Part shown: one piece after another, positions 25,084 to 33,574 of the stretch
How positions within the stretch are numbered: the first letter of the stretch is position 1
Layout: each line of letters opens with the position of its first letter
NCBI GenBank assembly: GCA_024639905.1
Contig: JAHEGE010000001.1
Span: 434,001-498,000, forward strand
From: Gammaproteobacteria bacterium
Lineage (GTDB): Bacteria > Pseudomonadota > Gammaproteobacteria > Pseudomonadales > Pseudohongiellaceae
Length of the DNA: 64,000 nt
Direction of reading: 5' to 3'
Made by a program: the position numbers and the translations under genes
The notes under the pieces: generated by a model
Seen by the model: the letters and a program-made list of their open reading frames with translations, nothing else
The model's database searches: none
What the model was told of the DNA's origin: nothing

Positions 25084-26303
25084 GATTTCGCCTCCTGCGC
25101 CGCTGCGTTAGCGTGCTCCCATGCCGCCGCGAGACGCGGGCGCGCAAGTTTGACGCCACCGGCACCGATCGCCGCCAGCATGGCGAGCACGAACCAACTA
25201 AAGGCAGAGTCGTTCGCCAGGTCCATGCTAAGGAAGTGGAGCAGTTCGTCGGCATGGCTGAGTTCTACCATGCCGATAAACGCTGTGAGGAATAGGCCAG
25301 CAGGTAAGGCTGTGAGGCAATAGGGCAGCACGAGCGAACCCATCTTGCCGTTATTCCATGCCGCGCGATGCATCATGATAAAGCCGGCGAAGCCTTTGGG
25401 CAGAAACATGACGGTGAGCAAGAACAGGATGCCGAGATACAACATCCACATTTCAGAATAATTGCTGAGTAGCGAATTCATCAGCGTAAGGATTACCGCG
25501 CCGATGATGGGGCCGATAAAGAAACCGAGGCCACCGATATAGGCCATGAGCAACACGCGACCCGAGGTGAGCGCGTTGAGGTTTTCCTCGGTGATGAATT
25601 CGTAGTTAATCGCAAACAGGCCGCCGGCTACGCCTGCAAACATACCCGCTGCGCAGAAGGTGATAAAACGAACGCGGCGCGTACTGTAGCCGATAAATTC
25701 TGCTCGCTCTGGATTGTCACGTACCGCGTTAGCCATGCGCCCAGCCGGAGTTTGGGTGAATAGATACATGAGTAAGGTGGCGACGAAAAGCCAGAACGCA
25801 CCGAGGTAGTAGACCTCGGAATCTTGCAGGAATTCGATGCCGAAGAACGCCGGGCCATAGGTTCTGTCGCCGCTCACGCCGGCCTCGCCTCCGAAGAAAT
25901 CGACGAAGATAAGCGATGAGGCAACGATTAACTCGCCGATGCCGAGCGAGATCATGGCGAACACAGTGCCGGCCTTGCGTGTGGAGAAGCTGCCAATAAA
26001 CAACGCAGCCAGCAGGCCGAAGACGCCGCCCACGAGGGGGATTAGGGTGATCGAGAATACCAGTACTTCGTCGGCGATAAGATTAAGCGCGTGCACACTC
26101 ATAAAGCCGCCGAGGCCGAAGTATACCGCGTGGCCGAATGACAGCATCCCGCCTTGTCCAAGCATCATGTTGTAGCTAAGCGCGAAGAGTATCCAAATGG
26201 TCATCTGATTAAGGATGGAGATACCAAGCACAGAGCTGAATAAAGAGGGCAGTAATACTAGGACAAGCGCGTAGGCCGCCCATAGGAGTAAGTGTTTCTT
26301 CAT
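25080..26303 (-). CDS. livM: Branched-chain amino-acid-type ABC permease, LivM, with C-terminal extension
   Basis: 407-residue inner-membrane permease. The core has the LivM pattern (YNMMLGQGGMLSFGHAVYFGLGGF near residue 60, PAGRMANAVRDNPERAEFIGY, LTSGRVLLMAYIGGLGFFIGPIIGA). From about residue 310 there is an added tail of roughly 95 residues with two more hydrophobic segments (LPYCLTALPAGLFLTAFIGMV and FSWFVLAMLAAIGAGG) and an Ala-rich end, beyond the usual LivM length of about 300-330. It lies 6 nt downstream of livH. Confidence 0.9.
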   Translation of the reverse strand: MKKHLLLWAAYALVLVLLPSLFSSVLGISILNQMTIWILFALSYNMMLGQGGMLSFGHAVYFGLGGFMSVHALNLIADEVLVFSITLIPLVGGVFGLLAALFIGSFSTRKAGTVFAMISLGIGELIVASSLIFVDFFGGEAGVSGDRTYGPAFFGIEFLQDSEVYYLGAFWLFVATLLMYLFTQTPAGRMANAVRDNPERAEFIGYSTRRVRFITFCAAGMFAGVAGGLFAINYEFITEENLNALTSGRVLLMAYIGGLGFFIGPIIGAVILTLMNSLLSNYSEMWMLYLGILFLLTVMFLPKGFAGFIMMHRAAWNNGKMGSLVLPYCLTALPAGLFLTAFIGMVELSHADELLHFLSMDLANDSAFSWFVLAMLAAIGAGGVKLARPRLAAAWEHANAAAQEAKS

Positions 26304-26309
26304 TGGTGC

Positions 26310-27260
26310 TTATTCTTCCCGGTTGCCCATGAGGCCTGTCGGTTTAAAGATGAGTACTAGTATCAGCAGTAAGTAAGGCAGTACTGGCGCGATCTGTGGC
26401 AGCTTCAGCGTCCAAAGGTCGTTTAACGGATGGCTTCGCTCGAAGCTCACGCCTAGCCATTCTAGAAGTTCGGGCATGCCCGCGTCGGCGGCGATCGCGT
26501 AGGACTGCAAGAGGCCCACTAAAAGTGACGCGATGAAGGCGCCGGGTAGGCTGCCAAGCCCGCCGATGACAACGATGATGTAGACGATACTGCCGAGTAC
26601 GACTGCCATGCCAGGGAATGTGGTGAGTACGGGTCCAGCGATGACGCCCGCAACGCCGGCCAGAGCCGTGCCCGCACCAAACACGCACATGAAGATGAAC
26701 GGCACATTATGACCGAGATTCGCGACAGTATGGGGGTGACTAATAGACGCTTGAATGATGATGCCGACGCGGCTGCGGGTAAGCACGACATAAAGCGCCG
26801 CGAAGATGCCGAGCGAGATTGCGATCATGAATCCTCTGTAGGCTGAGAATTCCTGCCCGAACAGAGTAAAGAGCGCGAAGTCTAAAAGCTCTGGCGTCTG
26901 GTAATTCTTCGTATCGCGGCCCCAAAAGAACTGCACGAGTTCTTCGATGAGAAACGCAAGACCAAAGGTAAATATGAGCTCAGCAACATGGCCGTAAGAG
27001 TGCACCCGGCGCAGGCCGTAACGCTCGACCCCCGCGCCCAAGGCGCCAACGAGAAGCGGTGCGATAAGCAGTCCGCCCCAGAAGCCGATATAACCGCTAA
27101 CGGTATAGGCGATATAGGCCCCCAGCATATAGAAGCTGGCGTGGGCAAAGTTCAGCACGCCCATCATGCTGAAGATGAGCGTGAGGCCGCTGGCGAGCAT
27201 AAACAACAGTAAGCCGGTCACTAACCCATTGAGGGTCGCGAAAATAAAGACTTCATTCAT
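26310..27260 (-). CDS. livH: Branched-chain amino-acid-type ABC permease, LivH
   Basis: 316-residue permease with the LivH signature (LNGLVTGLLLFMLASGLTLIF, NFAHASFYMLGAYIAY, VIIGGLGSLPGAFIASLLVGL) and about eight membrane helices. It partners LivM to form the channel. The insert LDFALFTLFGQEF and the ERSHPLNDLW loop near the C-terminus are larger than in E. coli LivH. It starts 3 nt after the binding-protein gene's stop. Confidence 0.92.
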   Translation of the reverse strand: MNEVFIFATLNGLVTGLLLFMLASGLTLIFSMMGVLNFAHASFYMLGAYIAYTVSGYIGFWGGLLIAPLLVGALGAGVERYGLRRVHSYGHVAELIFTFGLAFLIEELVQFFWGRDTKNYQTPELLDFALFTLFGQEFSAYRGFMIAISLGIFAALYVVLTRSRVGIIIQASISHPHTVANLGHNVPFIFMCVFGAGTALAGVAGVIAGPVLTTFPGMAVVLGSIVYIIVVIGGLGSLPGAFIASLLVGLLQSYAIAADAGMPELLEWLGVSFERSHPLNDLWTLKLPQIAPVLPYLLLILVLIFKPTGLMGNREE

Positions 27261-27263
27261 GGC

Positions 27264-28529
27264 TTAGCGTCGCGGTCTGCGCATGCGGCAGCTGTGCTCG
27301 AGTGCGGTGTCGTCGGCTGTGACCTCGTATTCGGTGAGCAGCCCGTAACCCGAATTATCGGCATCGAACTCAATGCCTTCGTCCGTTTGCTTCGAAATAT
27401 AGAGAGGCTGAATGAGCTGGTGGTCGTCTGGGCGCATCCACAGCTCGTCGCCACCGATGTTGGTGAAGCGCATGTCCTCCAGCGCTACTGCAACGTCATA
27501 CGGGTCAGTGCTCTGTGATTTCTCCATCGCAGTGACAACCATCATCAAGGCGTTCACGAGTCGCGACTGGGTGACATCGAAATTCGGGTGAGCGTCTTTG
27601 TAGGTGTGATTAAAATCGCGTCGCGTCTTGCTAGCAATCGGGTTTGCACTATCGGTGTGGATCAGGCGAATGCGGTCTTTGCCATCTTCGCCCAGTGTCG
27701 CCGTGATGCCGTCGTATGCGGCATAGAACGTATAAATCGGCGCGTCCATACCAGAGTCGATAATCGATCGTGCGAGGGATACCATGTCGGCGCCGAAGTT
27801 GCCGGTGATAACTGCGTCTGCGCCCGAAGACACTATTTTCGTTACGTAAGGTGTGAAGTCTTTTACCGTGCCAATGGGGTGGAATTCGTTGCCGACGATT
27901 TCGATGTCGGGCCGCTTCTCATTAAGCAGGCGAATGGTGTTGTCGGCGACGACTTGGCCAAAGGAATAATCTTGACCGATGATGTAAACGCTCTTGATGT
28001 CTTCGTTCATGGCGATGAAATCAGTGAGCACCTCGAGTTTCATAACCGCGTGGGCGTCGAAGCGGAAATGCCAAAAGCTGCACTCTTCGTTGGTCAGGAT
28101 CGGGTCTACTGCTGCGTAGTTTATTTGTAAGACTTCTTGGCCTGGGTTGCGGCGATTGTGGCGCGTAATCGTCTGATTTAGCGTGTTTGCAACCGCTGAG
28201 CTGTTGCCCTGAAAGAGGATGCGCAGCTCCTCGCTCACCGCGCGGCGGAATTGCAGCTGCGTTTCTGTTGGGCTCTGCTTGTTGTCGAGCGGCACGATCT
28301 CAATCATACGCCCGCCCAAGATTCCGCCTTTGGAGTTGTACAGGTAGTCAACGGCGAATTCGAGCAGGTTGAGCCCGCTGGTGCCAACGGACGCAAACGT
28401 GCCCGAAAGCGGGTCCATAAAGCCAAGACGAACAGGGTCTTGTGCGTTAGCGACAGGGGTGAGCGCGGCACTGGCAAGGAGGCTGGCGGTGAGCAAGGGG
28501 CGAAGCGATCGGCTAAAAGAGTGCAGCAT
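27264..28529 (-). CDS. ABC transporter periplasmic binding protein, HAAT/Leu-Ile-Val type
   Basis: 421-residue periplasmic protein with a signal peptide (LTASLLASAALTPVANA). The mature part begins QDPVRLGFMDPLSGTFASVG, the family's usual opening strand and ligand loop. Later blocks such as SVYIIGQDYSFGQVVADN and ISGGADAVITGNFGADMV-like strands match type I binding proteins. It lies first in the liv unit, so its ligand sets the specificity, which may be amino acids, amides, urea or short acids. The second ATG (28529) is used: AGGA lies 8 nt upstream, whereas the ATG at 28538 has no site. Confidence 0.9.
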   Translation of the reverse strand: MLHSFSRSLRPLLTASLLASAALTPVANAQDPVRLGFMDPLSGTFASVGTSGLNLLEFAVDYLYNSKGGILGGRMIEIVPLDNKQSPTETQLQFRRAVSEELRILFQGNSSAVANTLNQTITRHNRRNPGQEVLQINYAAVDPILTNEECSFWHFRFDAHAVMKLEVLTDFIAMNEDIKSVYIIGQDYSFGQVVADNTIRLLNEKRPDIEIVGNEFHPIGTVKDFTPYVTKIVSSGADAVITGNFGADMVSLARSIIDSGMDAPIYTFYAAYDGITATLGEDGKDRIRLIHTDSANPIASKTRRDFNHTYKDAHPNFDVTQSRLVNALMMVVTAMEKSQSTDPYDVAVALEDMRFTNIGGDELWMRPDDHQLIQPLYISKQTDEGIEFDADNSGYGLLTEYEVTADDTALEHSCRMRRPRR

Positions 28530-28734
28530 AAAGGGCATCCTAGAGGCGCTTATCGAGAAGCGTATTTAGACTAATTATTGCGAATGACCTTATCCTACAG
28601 CGCCCCGGTCTGCAACAAGCCTCGCTGACGATTTCTGTGCAGAGCAGGACTCCTCAGCAGGCGAAATGTCGCGAGCCCGGCGCAAGGTTGATAGACTCCT
28701 GCTCTCGATAACAAAACAGTCATTCAGGCGCGCT

Positions 28735-29136
28735 ATGCGACAGATTCTAGAAGCAGAGGTTGATTTTTCGGCGATCCGTGCCAGCGGCCCAGGTGGGCAG
28801 AATGTCAACAAGGTATCGACAGCGGTTCAACTGCGTTTCGATTTCATGCGCGCGCGCATTACTCATGCTCAGCGGGAACAAATTAAGCTTATGCGCGATG
28901 CACGTATTACGAGCGGCGGTGAGATTGTGATAAAGGCGCAGCGCTTTCGCAGCCAAGAAAAGAACAAGCAGGATGCGTTAGACCGGCTGAATGGGCTGCT
29001 CGCCAAAGCAACCGCAGTGCAGGCAACGCGTATCGCCACCAAGCCTACGCGAGGGGCAAAGGAAAGGCGACTAGAGGGTAAGCGCAACGTGGCGGGGAAA
29101 AAATCCGGACGCGGCACAGTGAGGGAGTTTGATTAG
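28735..29136 (+). CDS. arfB: Alternative ribosome-rescue factor ArfB (peptidyl-tRNA hydrolase, GGQ)
   Basis: 133 residues. The release-factor domain has the catalytic SGPGGQNVNKVSTAVQLRFD (GGQ near residue 21) and a basic C-terminal tail (TRIATKPTRGAKERRLEGKR) which in ArfB enters the mRNA channel of stalled ribosomes. Hydrolyses peptidyl-tRNA on ribosomes that lack a stop codon. The start at 28735 gives the family's normal N-terminus; the longer frame from 28666 adds 23 unrelated residues. It stands alone, divergent from the liv operon, and is followed by a strong terminator. Confidence 0.9.
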   Translation: MRQILEAEVDFSAIRASGPGGQNVNKVSTAVQLRFDFMRARITHAQREQIKLMRDARITSGGEIVIKAQRFRSQEKNKQDALDRLNGLLAKATAVQATRIATKPTRGAKERRLEGKRNVAGKKSGRGTVREFD

Positions 29137-29157
29137 GGGTTTGGGTTAGAGGCTTCG

Positions 29158-29194
29158 AAAAAAAGCAGAGTGCGCAACGCGACTCTGCTTTTTT
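29158..29194 (+). terminator. Rho-independent terminator, usable in both directions
   Basis: GCAGAGT and ACTCTGC form a 7-bp stem, extended by A-T pairs between seven A's before it and six T's after it. It lies 21 bp after the arfB stop. The A-run on one side and the T-run on the other make it bidirectional, so it could also stop transcripts that come through the thiolase from the right. Confidence 0.85.
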
Positions 29195-29250
29195 GTGTGT
29201 AAGCCACCGGGGTTTCGGCTTTATTTGGCTTCCTTGCCGTTAAAACGGTA

Positions 29251-29286
29251 GGAAAAATGCATCGATGAAAGACCTGACCCCGGGTT
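29251..29286 (-). repeat. 36-bp dispersed repeat, copy 1
   Basis: Read on the minus strand, this 36-mer matches 56065-56100 on the plus strand at 35 of 36 positions (one A/G difference). It begins about 11 nt after the thiolase stop codon, in the direction of transcription. It contains the palindromes CCCGGG-like CCCGGGG and ATCGAT, then a T-run that could end transcription. Confidence 0.85.
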
Positions 29287-29296
29287 TGCTGGAGGT

Positions 29297-30481
29297 TTAG
29301 AATACTTCGAAGAGGCCTGCTGCGCCCATGCCGCCGCCTACGCACATGGTGCAGACAACGTATTTCGCGCCGCGGCGCTTGCCTTCGATGAGTGCGTGCC
29401 CAACCATGCGCGCGCCGCTCATACCGTAAGGGTGGCCGATAGAGATCGCGCCGCCGTTTACGTTTAATAGCTCATCGGGGATGCCGAGCTGGTCGCGGCA
29501 ATAGATCACCTGCACGGCGAACGCTTCGTTAAGTTCCCACAAACCAATGTCGTCCATCTTGAGACCATTGCGCTCTAACAGCTTAGGAATGGCGAAGACT
29601 GGGCCGATGCCCATTTCTTCAGGGGCCAAACCAGCGACCGCCATGCCGCGATAGGCGCCGAGTGGGCTGAGACCGCGCTGTTCAGCGAGTTTGCTGTCCA
29701 TAATGACAGACGCCGATGCGCCATCAGAGAGCTGGCTTGCGTTGCCCGCGGTGATCACGCCGCCTTCCACAACGGGTCGGAGACCGACGAGACCTTCGAG
29801 TGTCGTCGTTGGACGATTGCCTTCGTCTTTCTCGAGCAGTACGTCATGGACGCTCTGCTGCTTGGTTTCCTTGTCCATGAACAACATTTTGGAGGCGAGT
29901 GGGACGATCTCATCGTCGAACTTACCTGCTGCTTGCGCCGCTGCTGTGCGCTGCTGGCTCTGCAAGGAGTATTCATCTTGTGCGTCGCGCGAGATGTTGT
30001 AGCGCTTGGCGACGATCTCAGCCGTTTCCAGCATTGAGATATAGGCGTGCTCAGACTTAGAGACTACGTTTGGGTCTACCGCGCGATAGCCATTACGGTG
30101 CTCATTCTGCACGAGGCTGATCGACTCGAGTCCGCCACCGATTACAATAGGCATGCCGTCGGAGATAACTTGTTTCGCGGCAGTCGCGATCGCCATCATA
30201 CCCGAAGCGCACTGACGATCCATGCTCATGCCAGAGACTGTGTTCGGCAGACCAGCCGCCACGCCCGCTGTGCGGCCTATGTTAAAACCCGAAGAACCCT
30301 GCTGCATCGCGCAGCCCATGACGACATCGTCAACTTCGGCAGGGTCGATACCCGCGCGTTGCACCGCAGCGGCGATGACGTGGCCGCCTAGCGTTGGGGC
30401 GTCTGTGTCGTTAAATGCGCCGCGGTAGGCCTTGCCAATTGGGGTTCGTGCCGTGGATACGATTACTGCTTCTCTTGTCAT
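29297..30481 (-). CDS. Acetyl-CoA C-acetyltransferase / thiolase
   Basis: 394-residue thiolase. The nucleophilic Cys lies in [13 protein letters not shown] (near residue 91), with [24 protein letters not shown] (catalytic His) and [16 protein letters not shown] (second Cys). Shape and length fit biosynthetic or degradative thiolases acting on short acyl-CoA. GGGAG lies 11 nt before the ATG, and a possible -10 (TATAGT) lies in the 57-bp gap to the selenoprotein gene. It is therefore either the last gene of the selenoprotein operon or has its own promoter. Confidence 0.92.
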   Translation of the reverse strand: MTREAVIVSTARTPIGKAYRGAFNDTDAPTLGGHVIAAAVQRAGIDPAEVDDVVMGCAMQQGSSGFNIGRTAGVAAGLPNTVSGMSMDRQCASGMMAIATAAKQVISDGMPIVIGGGLESISLVQNEHRNGYRAVDPNVVSKSEHAYISMLETAEIVAKRYNISRDAQDEYSLQSQQRTAAAQAAGKFDDEIVPLASKMLFMDKETKQQSVHDVLLEKDEGNRPTTTLEGLVGLRPVVEGGVITAGNASQLSDGASASVIMDSKLAEQRGLSPLGAYRGMAVAGLAPEEMGIGPVFAIPKLLERNGLKMDDIGLWELNEAFAVQVIYCRDQLGIPDELLNVNGGAISIGHPYGMSGARMVGHALIEGKRRGAKYVVCTMCVGGGMGAAGLFEVF

Positions 30482-30538
30482 GCTGGTGTTGCTCCCTTTT
30501 CAATAAAATCTGTCTTAATCACTATACTTAATAAATCT

Positions 30539-31060
30539 TTAGCGCGGTTCGCTCACGAGCAGGAGAATCTTTTCGATGGCATCGCGTGCCAATAGCTTCA
30601 TCTCTTCATCGCTCCGATCCTGAATAGGATGCGGCACGAACAGGCTGGCTGGCGTAATGCCCAGCGAGCGCCCCTGCGCGGCTGCTGCGTCGACGAATTC
30701 TGTCGAGGCGATAAAGGCCGCGGGTAGTCCTCTGCTTTCTAGGCTCATGATGTCATGCAAACTGCACGAGGTACATGAGCCTCAGTCGGCGAGTCCTTCG
30801 ATTACTGCGTCGCATTCGATGCTAATGCGCTGCGTGAGCTCCACCGGCGCGGTGCGGGCAAAGGTCGGCTTGGCGTAGCGCTTTACCTTCGCGCCTATCG
30901 CCAGCAGCTGCGCTTCAACCTCATCGAGAAACTCCTTACCTCTTGGTTTGGAGATATCGAGCAGACCTATGGTCGCACCGGCTAGCGAGGCTAGGCGGGG
31001 AAGAATCTGCCGCTCTACCGGGCTTAGCTCGGCAGTAGGGTCTAGCAGGGTGGTGTGCAT
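30539..31060 (-). CDS. UGSC-family selenoprotein with in-frame UGA (Sec93)
   Basis: One gene of 173 residues when the in-frame UGA at 30784-30782 is read as selenocysteine. Upstream reading ends EGLAD, then U-G-S-C-T-S-C-S-L continues in the same frame to a true stop at 30539. The Sec-Gly-Ser-Cys motif defines the UGSC family, known mainly from marine bacteria. Cys96 would form a selenenylsulfide with Sec93, with Cys99 (TSC) as a possible resolving residue. Residues before it (ATIGLLDISKPRGKEFLDEVEAQL) and after it (GLPAAFIASTEFVDAAAAQ) are as expected of a small Rossmann-like domain. ATG at 31060 follows AAGGAG by 7 nt. A SECIS-like hairpin, SelB and tRNA-Sec support the reading. A gene finder would split it or call a pseudogene. 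Confidence 0.93.
30742..30781 (-). promoter_or_regulatory. SECIS element directly after the Sec UGA
   Basis: The 40 nt after the UGA fold into two stems: an outer 8-bp stem (GGCTCATG with CATGAGCC, no mismatch), an internal loop (4 and 3 nt), and an inner 7-bp stem closed by the loop GTT. Bacterial SelB binds a short hairpin immediately 3' of the UGA with G and U in the apical loop, and that is what is seen. The hairpin also codes for the following residues. Confidence 0.85.
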
Positions 31061-31112
31061 GGACTCACTCCTTACTTGGTTCGTTGTTAAAAAGCACGCT
31101 GCCGTGCTGTGG

Positions 31113-32546
31113 CTAGTAGACCGCTTGTGACACGAGCTGGCTGCCACGCTCACCCGAGGCTACCCAACCGCCGATGATTGCGGAGAACATCCCGGCGGTG
31201 CCGCCGAGCGTGACAATATGCAGTCCATCGTCGCGAAATTTGTTCAGTATCTTGTCTTTAAGCTTCTCCGGCATGCCCTCGGCGATGCCATTGGCTCCGC
31301 GCATGATTTCCGTACCTGGGGTCATGAGCGCGTTATAGAGTGCAGCGCGCAGGTCTGCCTTGCTCCAGCCGCCTTCGCGGAATACGCGTCTGTGCTCGGG
31401 GGAGACTAGCAGAATCGCGTCAGCCATACCAAACAGCTTGGTGTGGGCTACGGCGCGCAGGCTAGCCGCGAGGCTGAGTGCGAGGGATTCGGGCGTGCGA
31501 GATTGCTGATCGACGATGCCTTGCAGGCCTTCGCCAGCGAACAGACTGACCACCGATTCGCCGCGGGCGAAGCCGCGATCCTCCGCCAGCGTGGGCCAGT
31601 CGGCATCACTTTCGTCTTCGGCGAAGCAATAGCTGTACTTGCCGGGGTTGCCCATGGTCGCGCGATCTATACCACCGGGCACGCCGCCGCCCACGTTTCG
31701 GATCAGCAACTGCAGGGCGCGTCCGATGGTGGCGTTGGCGCGGTTGCCTTGGCCAAGCGCGTTCATCCCCGAGTTCATACCGATACGCTTTGCGACCTCG
31801 CCGTTGACGATCACCACAGGTGAGGAGAAGTAAGTCGTGCACAGGAGCCCGTGCATGCAGAATTTGTCTTGTAACGCGGCTTCGACAGACGCGAGTACCA
31901 CGGGGAAGTATTCGGGCTTGCAACCGGCGAGTACGGCGTTAATCGCCACCTTCTCTACGCTGCACGGCACATTGTCTGGTGGCACGTTGCCAATAATCTC
32001 GGCGGCATCTCGCTGTGCCCCGCGTAGCATGCGCAGCACGCGCAGCGCAGTGGGTGGCACGACTGGCAGGCCGTCGCTCCAGCCGCGGTCGTAGCAGGCC
32101 TCGAGCTCGTCTTCTGAGGCTGCAAGTTCTACGTGGCGCGCGTGTAGCTGGCCCTCGCCAAAGCGGAGTGCGAGGACATCGTCCATGCCGGGGTCTTGAG
32201 TCTTGGAGCCACAGCCGGGCTTGAAAGGAATAAGCGGTTCGCCGAGAAAGGGCAGCTGCGTTAATACCCGCCACTGCCCTCGGTCCCAGCCCTCTGCGCG
32301 TTCGGCGTCGTCGCGAATCAGGGTCGGGACCACCTCGATGTGCGCTCGGTAGGAATGCTCCAGCTGTGTATCATCGATGACGTCACTGGCGACAGGGAAG
32401 TCTGGGTCGTCCTGAGAGTAGATCTGTAGCGTGACGCCTGCGGCGCGCAGTTCATCGATCACCGGCACGATGAGCTGGCAGGTGGGGCAATCGCGCTTTA
32501 AGAAAAGGGAATAAGAGGGCGTTGATTTTGCGCTTGAGTCTGTCAC
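31113..32546 (-). CDS. Thioredoxin-like domain fused to an uncharacterised UGSC-associated domain
   Basis: 477 residues, no signal peptide. Residues 1-100 look like a thioredoxin fold: the strand YSLFLKRDCPTCQLIV with a CPTC redox motif (Cys20, Cys23) and HIEVVPTLI, where VVPT is the cis-Pro loop. Residues about 160-477 are a separate conserved domain (YDRGWSDGLPVVPPTALRVL, EKVAINAVLAGCKPEYFPVVL, GQGNRANATIGRALQLL, HIVTLGGTAGMFSAIIGGW) of unknown activity. GTG at 32546 has GGAG 8 nt upstream. It lies directly upstream of the UGSC selenoprotein gene, with a 52-bp gap, so the Trx-like part may reduce the selenoprotein. That role is inferred. Confidence 0.75.
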   Translation of the reverse strand: MTDSSAKSTPSYSLFLKRDCPTCQLIVPVIDELRAAGVTLQIYSQDDPDFPVASDVIDDTQLEHSYRAHIEVVPTLIRDDAERAEGWDRGQWRVLTQLPFLGEPLIPFKPGCGSKTQDPGMDDVLALRFGEGQLHARHVELAASEDELEACYDRGWSDGLPVVPPTALRVLRMLRGAQRDAAEIIGNVPPDNVPCSVEKVAINAVLAGCKPEYFPVVLASVEAALQDKFCMHGLLCTTYFSSPVVIVNGEVAKRIGMNSGMNALGQGNRANATIGRALQLLIRNVGGGVPGGIDRATMGNPGKYSYCFAEDESDADWPTLAEDRGFARGESVVSLFAGEGLQGIVDQQSRTPESLALSLAASLRAVAHTKLFGMADAILLVSPEHRRVFREGGWSKADLRAALYNALMTPGTEIMRGANGIAEGMPEKLKDKILNKFRDDGLHIVTLGGTAGMFSAIIGGWVASGERGSQLVSQAVY

Positions 32547-32566
32547 CGGGCGCTCCGTTGGATGGG

Positions 32567-32878
32567 TTAATAGACGAAGCCGAGGGTGCAGATGCCGACT
32601 AAGATATTGGTAATCATGAACACTGAGGAGGTTCGCGACATCACCTTCCACATCTGCGGCCCTTTGTAGCCGGCTCTGATGCCGACGACCAGCGCGAAGG
32701 TATAGATAAGCTGAGCTGCGACTATCAGAAGGAAATACAGCCAGCGATCGTTGTCGACCGCCCAGCTGCCACCGAAGAAGAAGGCGGTAGCGCCGAGGAC
32801 ATACAGCAGCCAATAGCTCACGGCGAGTCGAAGGTCGCCGGATTTAAACGCAGAAGTGGAATCGTAGGTGTCTGACAT
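32567..32878 (-). CDS. Small membrane protein of unknown function
   Basis: 103 residues with about three hydrophobic helices (LAVSYWLLYVLGATAFFFGG, WLYFLLIVAAQLIYTFALVVGI, SVFMITNILVGICTLGFVY). I recognise no family. AGGCGG precedes the ATG at 32878. It lies 20 bp upstream of the thioredoxin-like gene on the same strand and so probably opens the selenoprotein operon. It may anchor the system at the membrane, but nothing in the sequence proves that. Confidence 0.7.
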   Translation of the reverse strand: MSDTYDSTSAFKSGDLRLAVSYWLLYVLGATAFFFGGSWAVDNDRWLYFLLIVAAQLIYTFALVVGIRAGYKGPQMWKVMSRTSSVFMITNILVGICTLGFVY

Positions 32879-33088
32879 GGAGCCGCCTAGGCTAAGTTGA
32901 ACCGACTCTGGCTGAGTCGGTTTGCTCGATCCCCTGAGTCTACCCCAGTCTCGTTGGGGCGACAATTTGTTGCATCAGTGTGCCGCTCCACCATGAAGCC
33001 TTTGGCAAAGAGCGCAGTGAGTTGATTCGACTGAGGGCTAGGACGGTGGTACGGTTTTGAGGGTATTGATTCATTCAGGTTGGACGCC

Positions 33089-33532
33089 ATGACTATCGAA
33101 GCCATTTTTACGTTTTGTAATATCCTGGTCTTGCCGGGCTGGGCACTGCTTATCTTGCTGCCGCGCTGGAAATGGACGCTGGGCCTTATTTCGGCGGGGC
33201 TCATTCCCTTCGTGCTGGCACTTGTCTATGCGTGGCTTTTCGCGGGTCGGCTCAGCCTCATGCCGGAAGGAGGTGGTTTCGGCTCGCTCCCTGCGCTGAT
33301 GGTGCTTTTTACCGACCCTGCGTTGGTCACGGTGGGCTGGATTCACTATCTCGCCTTTGATTTGTTCGTGGGCTGCTGGGAAGTTAACGATTCGCGCAAG
33401 CAGGGAATCAACCACTGGCTGGTGATTCCGTGCTTGCTCCTCACATTCTTGCTCGGGCCAATTGGGCTGGCACTGTACTTTGTGCTGCGCGCGGTGAAAA
33501 CGGGTAACGCGCTGATCTACCCGTCCACTTAG
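33089..33532 (+). CDS. ABA4-like (DUF4281) membrane protein
   Basis: 147 residues with four membrane helices, resembling the bacterial relatives of plant ABA4, a neoxanthin-synthesis factor. Seen: FTFCNILVLPGWALLILLPRW, LMVLFTDPALVTVGWIHYLAFDLFVGCWEVND (with the conserved His and Asp), and LLTFLLGPIGLALYF. In bacteria the role is unknown. ATG at 33089 is preferred to TTG at 33080. The gene is monocistronic and divergent from the selenoprotein operon. Confidence 0.8.
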   Translation: MTIEAIFTFCNILVLPGWALLILLPRWKWTLGLISAGLIPFVLALVYAWLFAGRLSLMPEGGGFGSLPALMVLFTDPALVTVGWIHYLAFDLFVGCWEVNDSRKQGINHWLVIPCLLLTFLLGPIGLALYFVLRAVKTGNALIYPST

Positions 33533-33574
33533 AGCTGATTAGGTTAGAGCTGGTTAGGGCTGGCAGTCGCGGTG

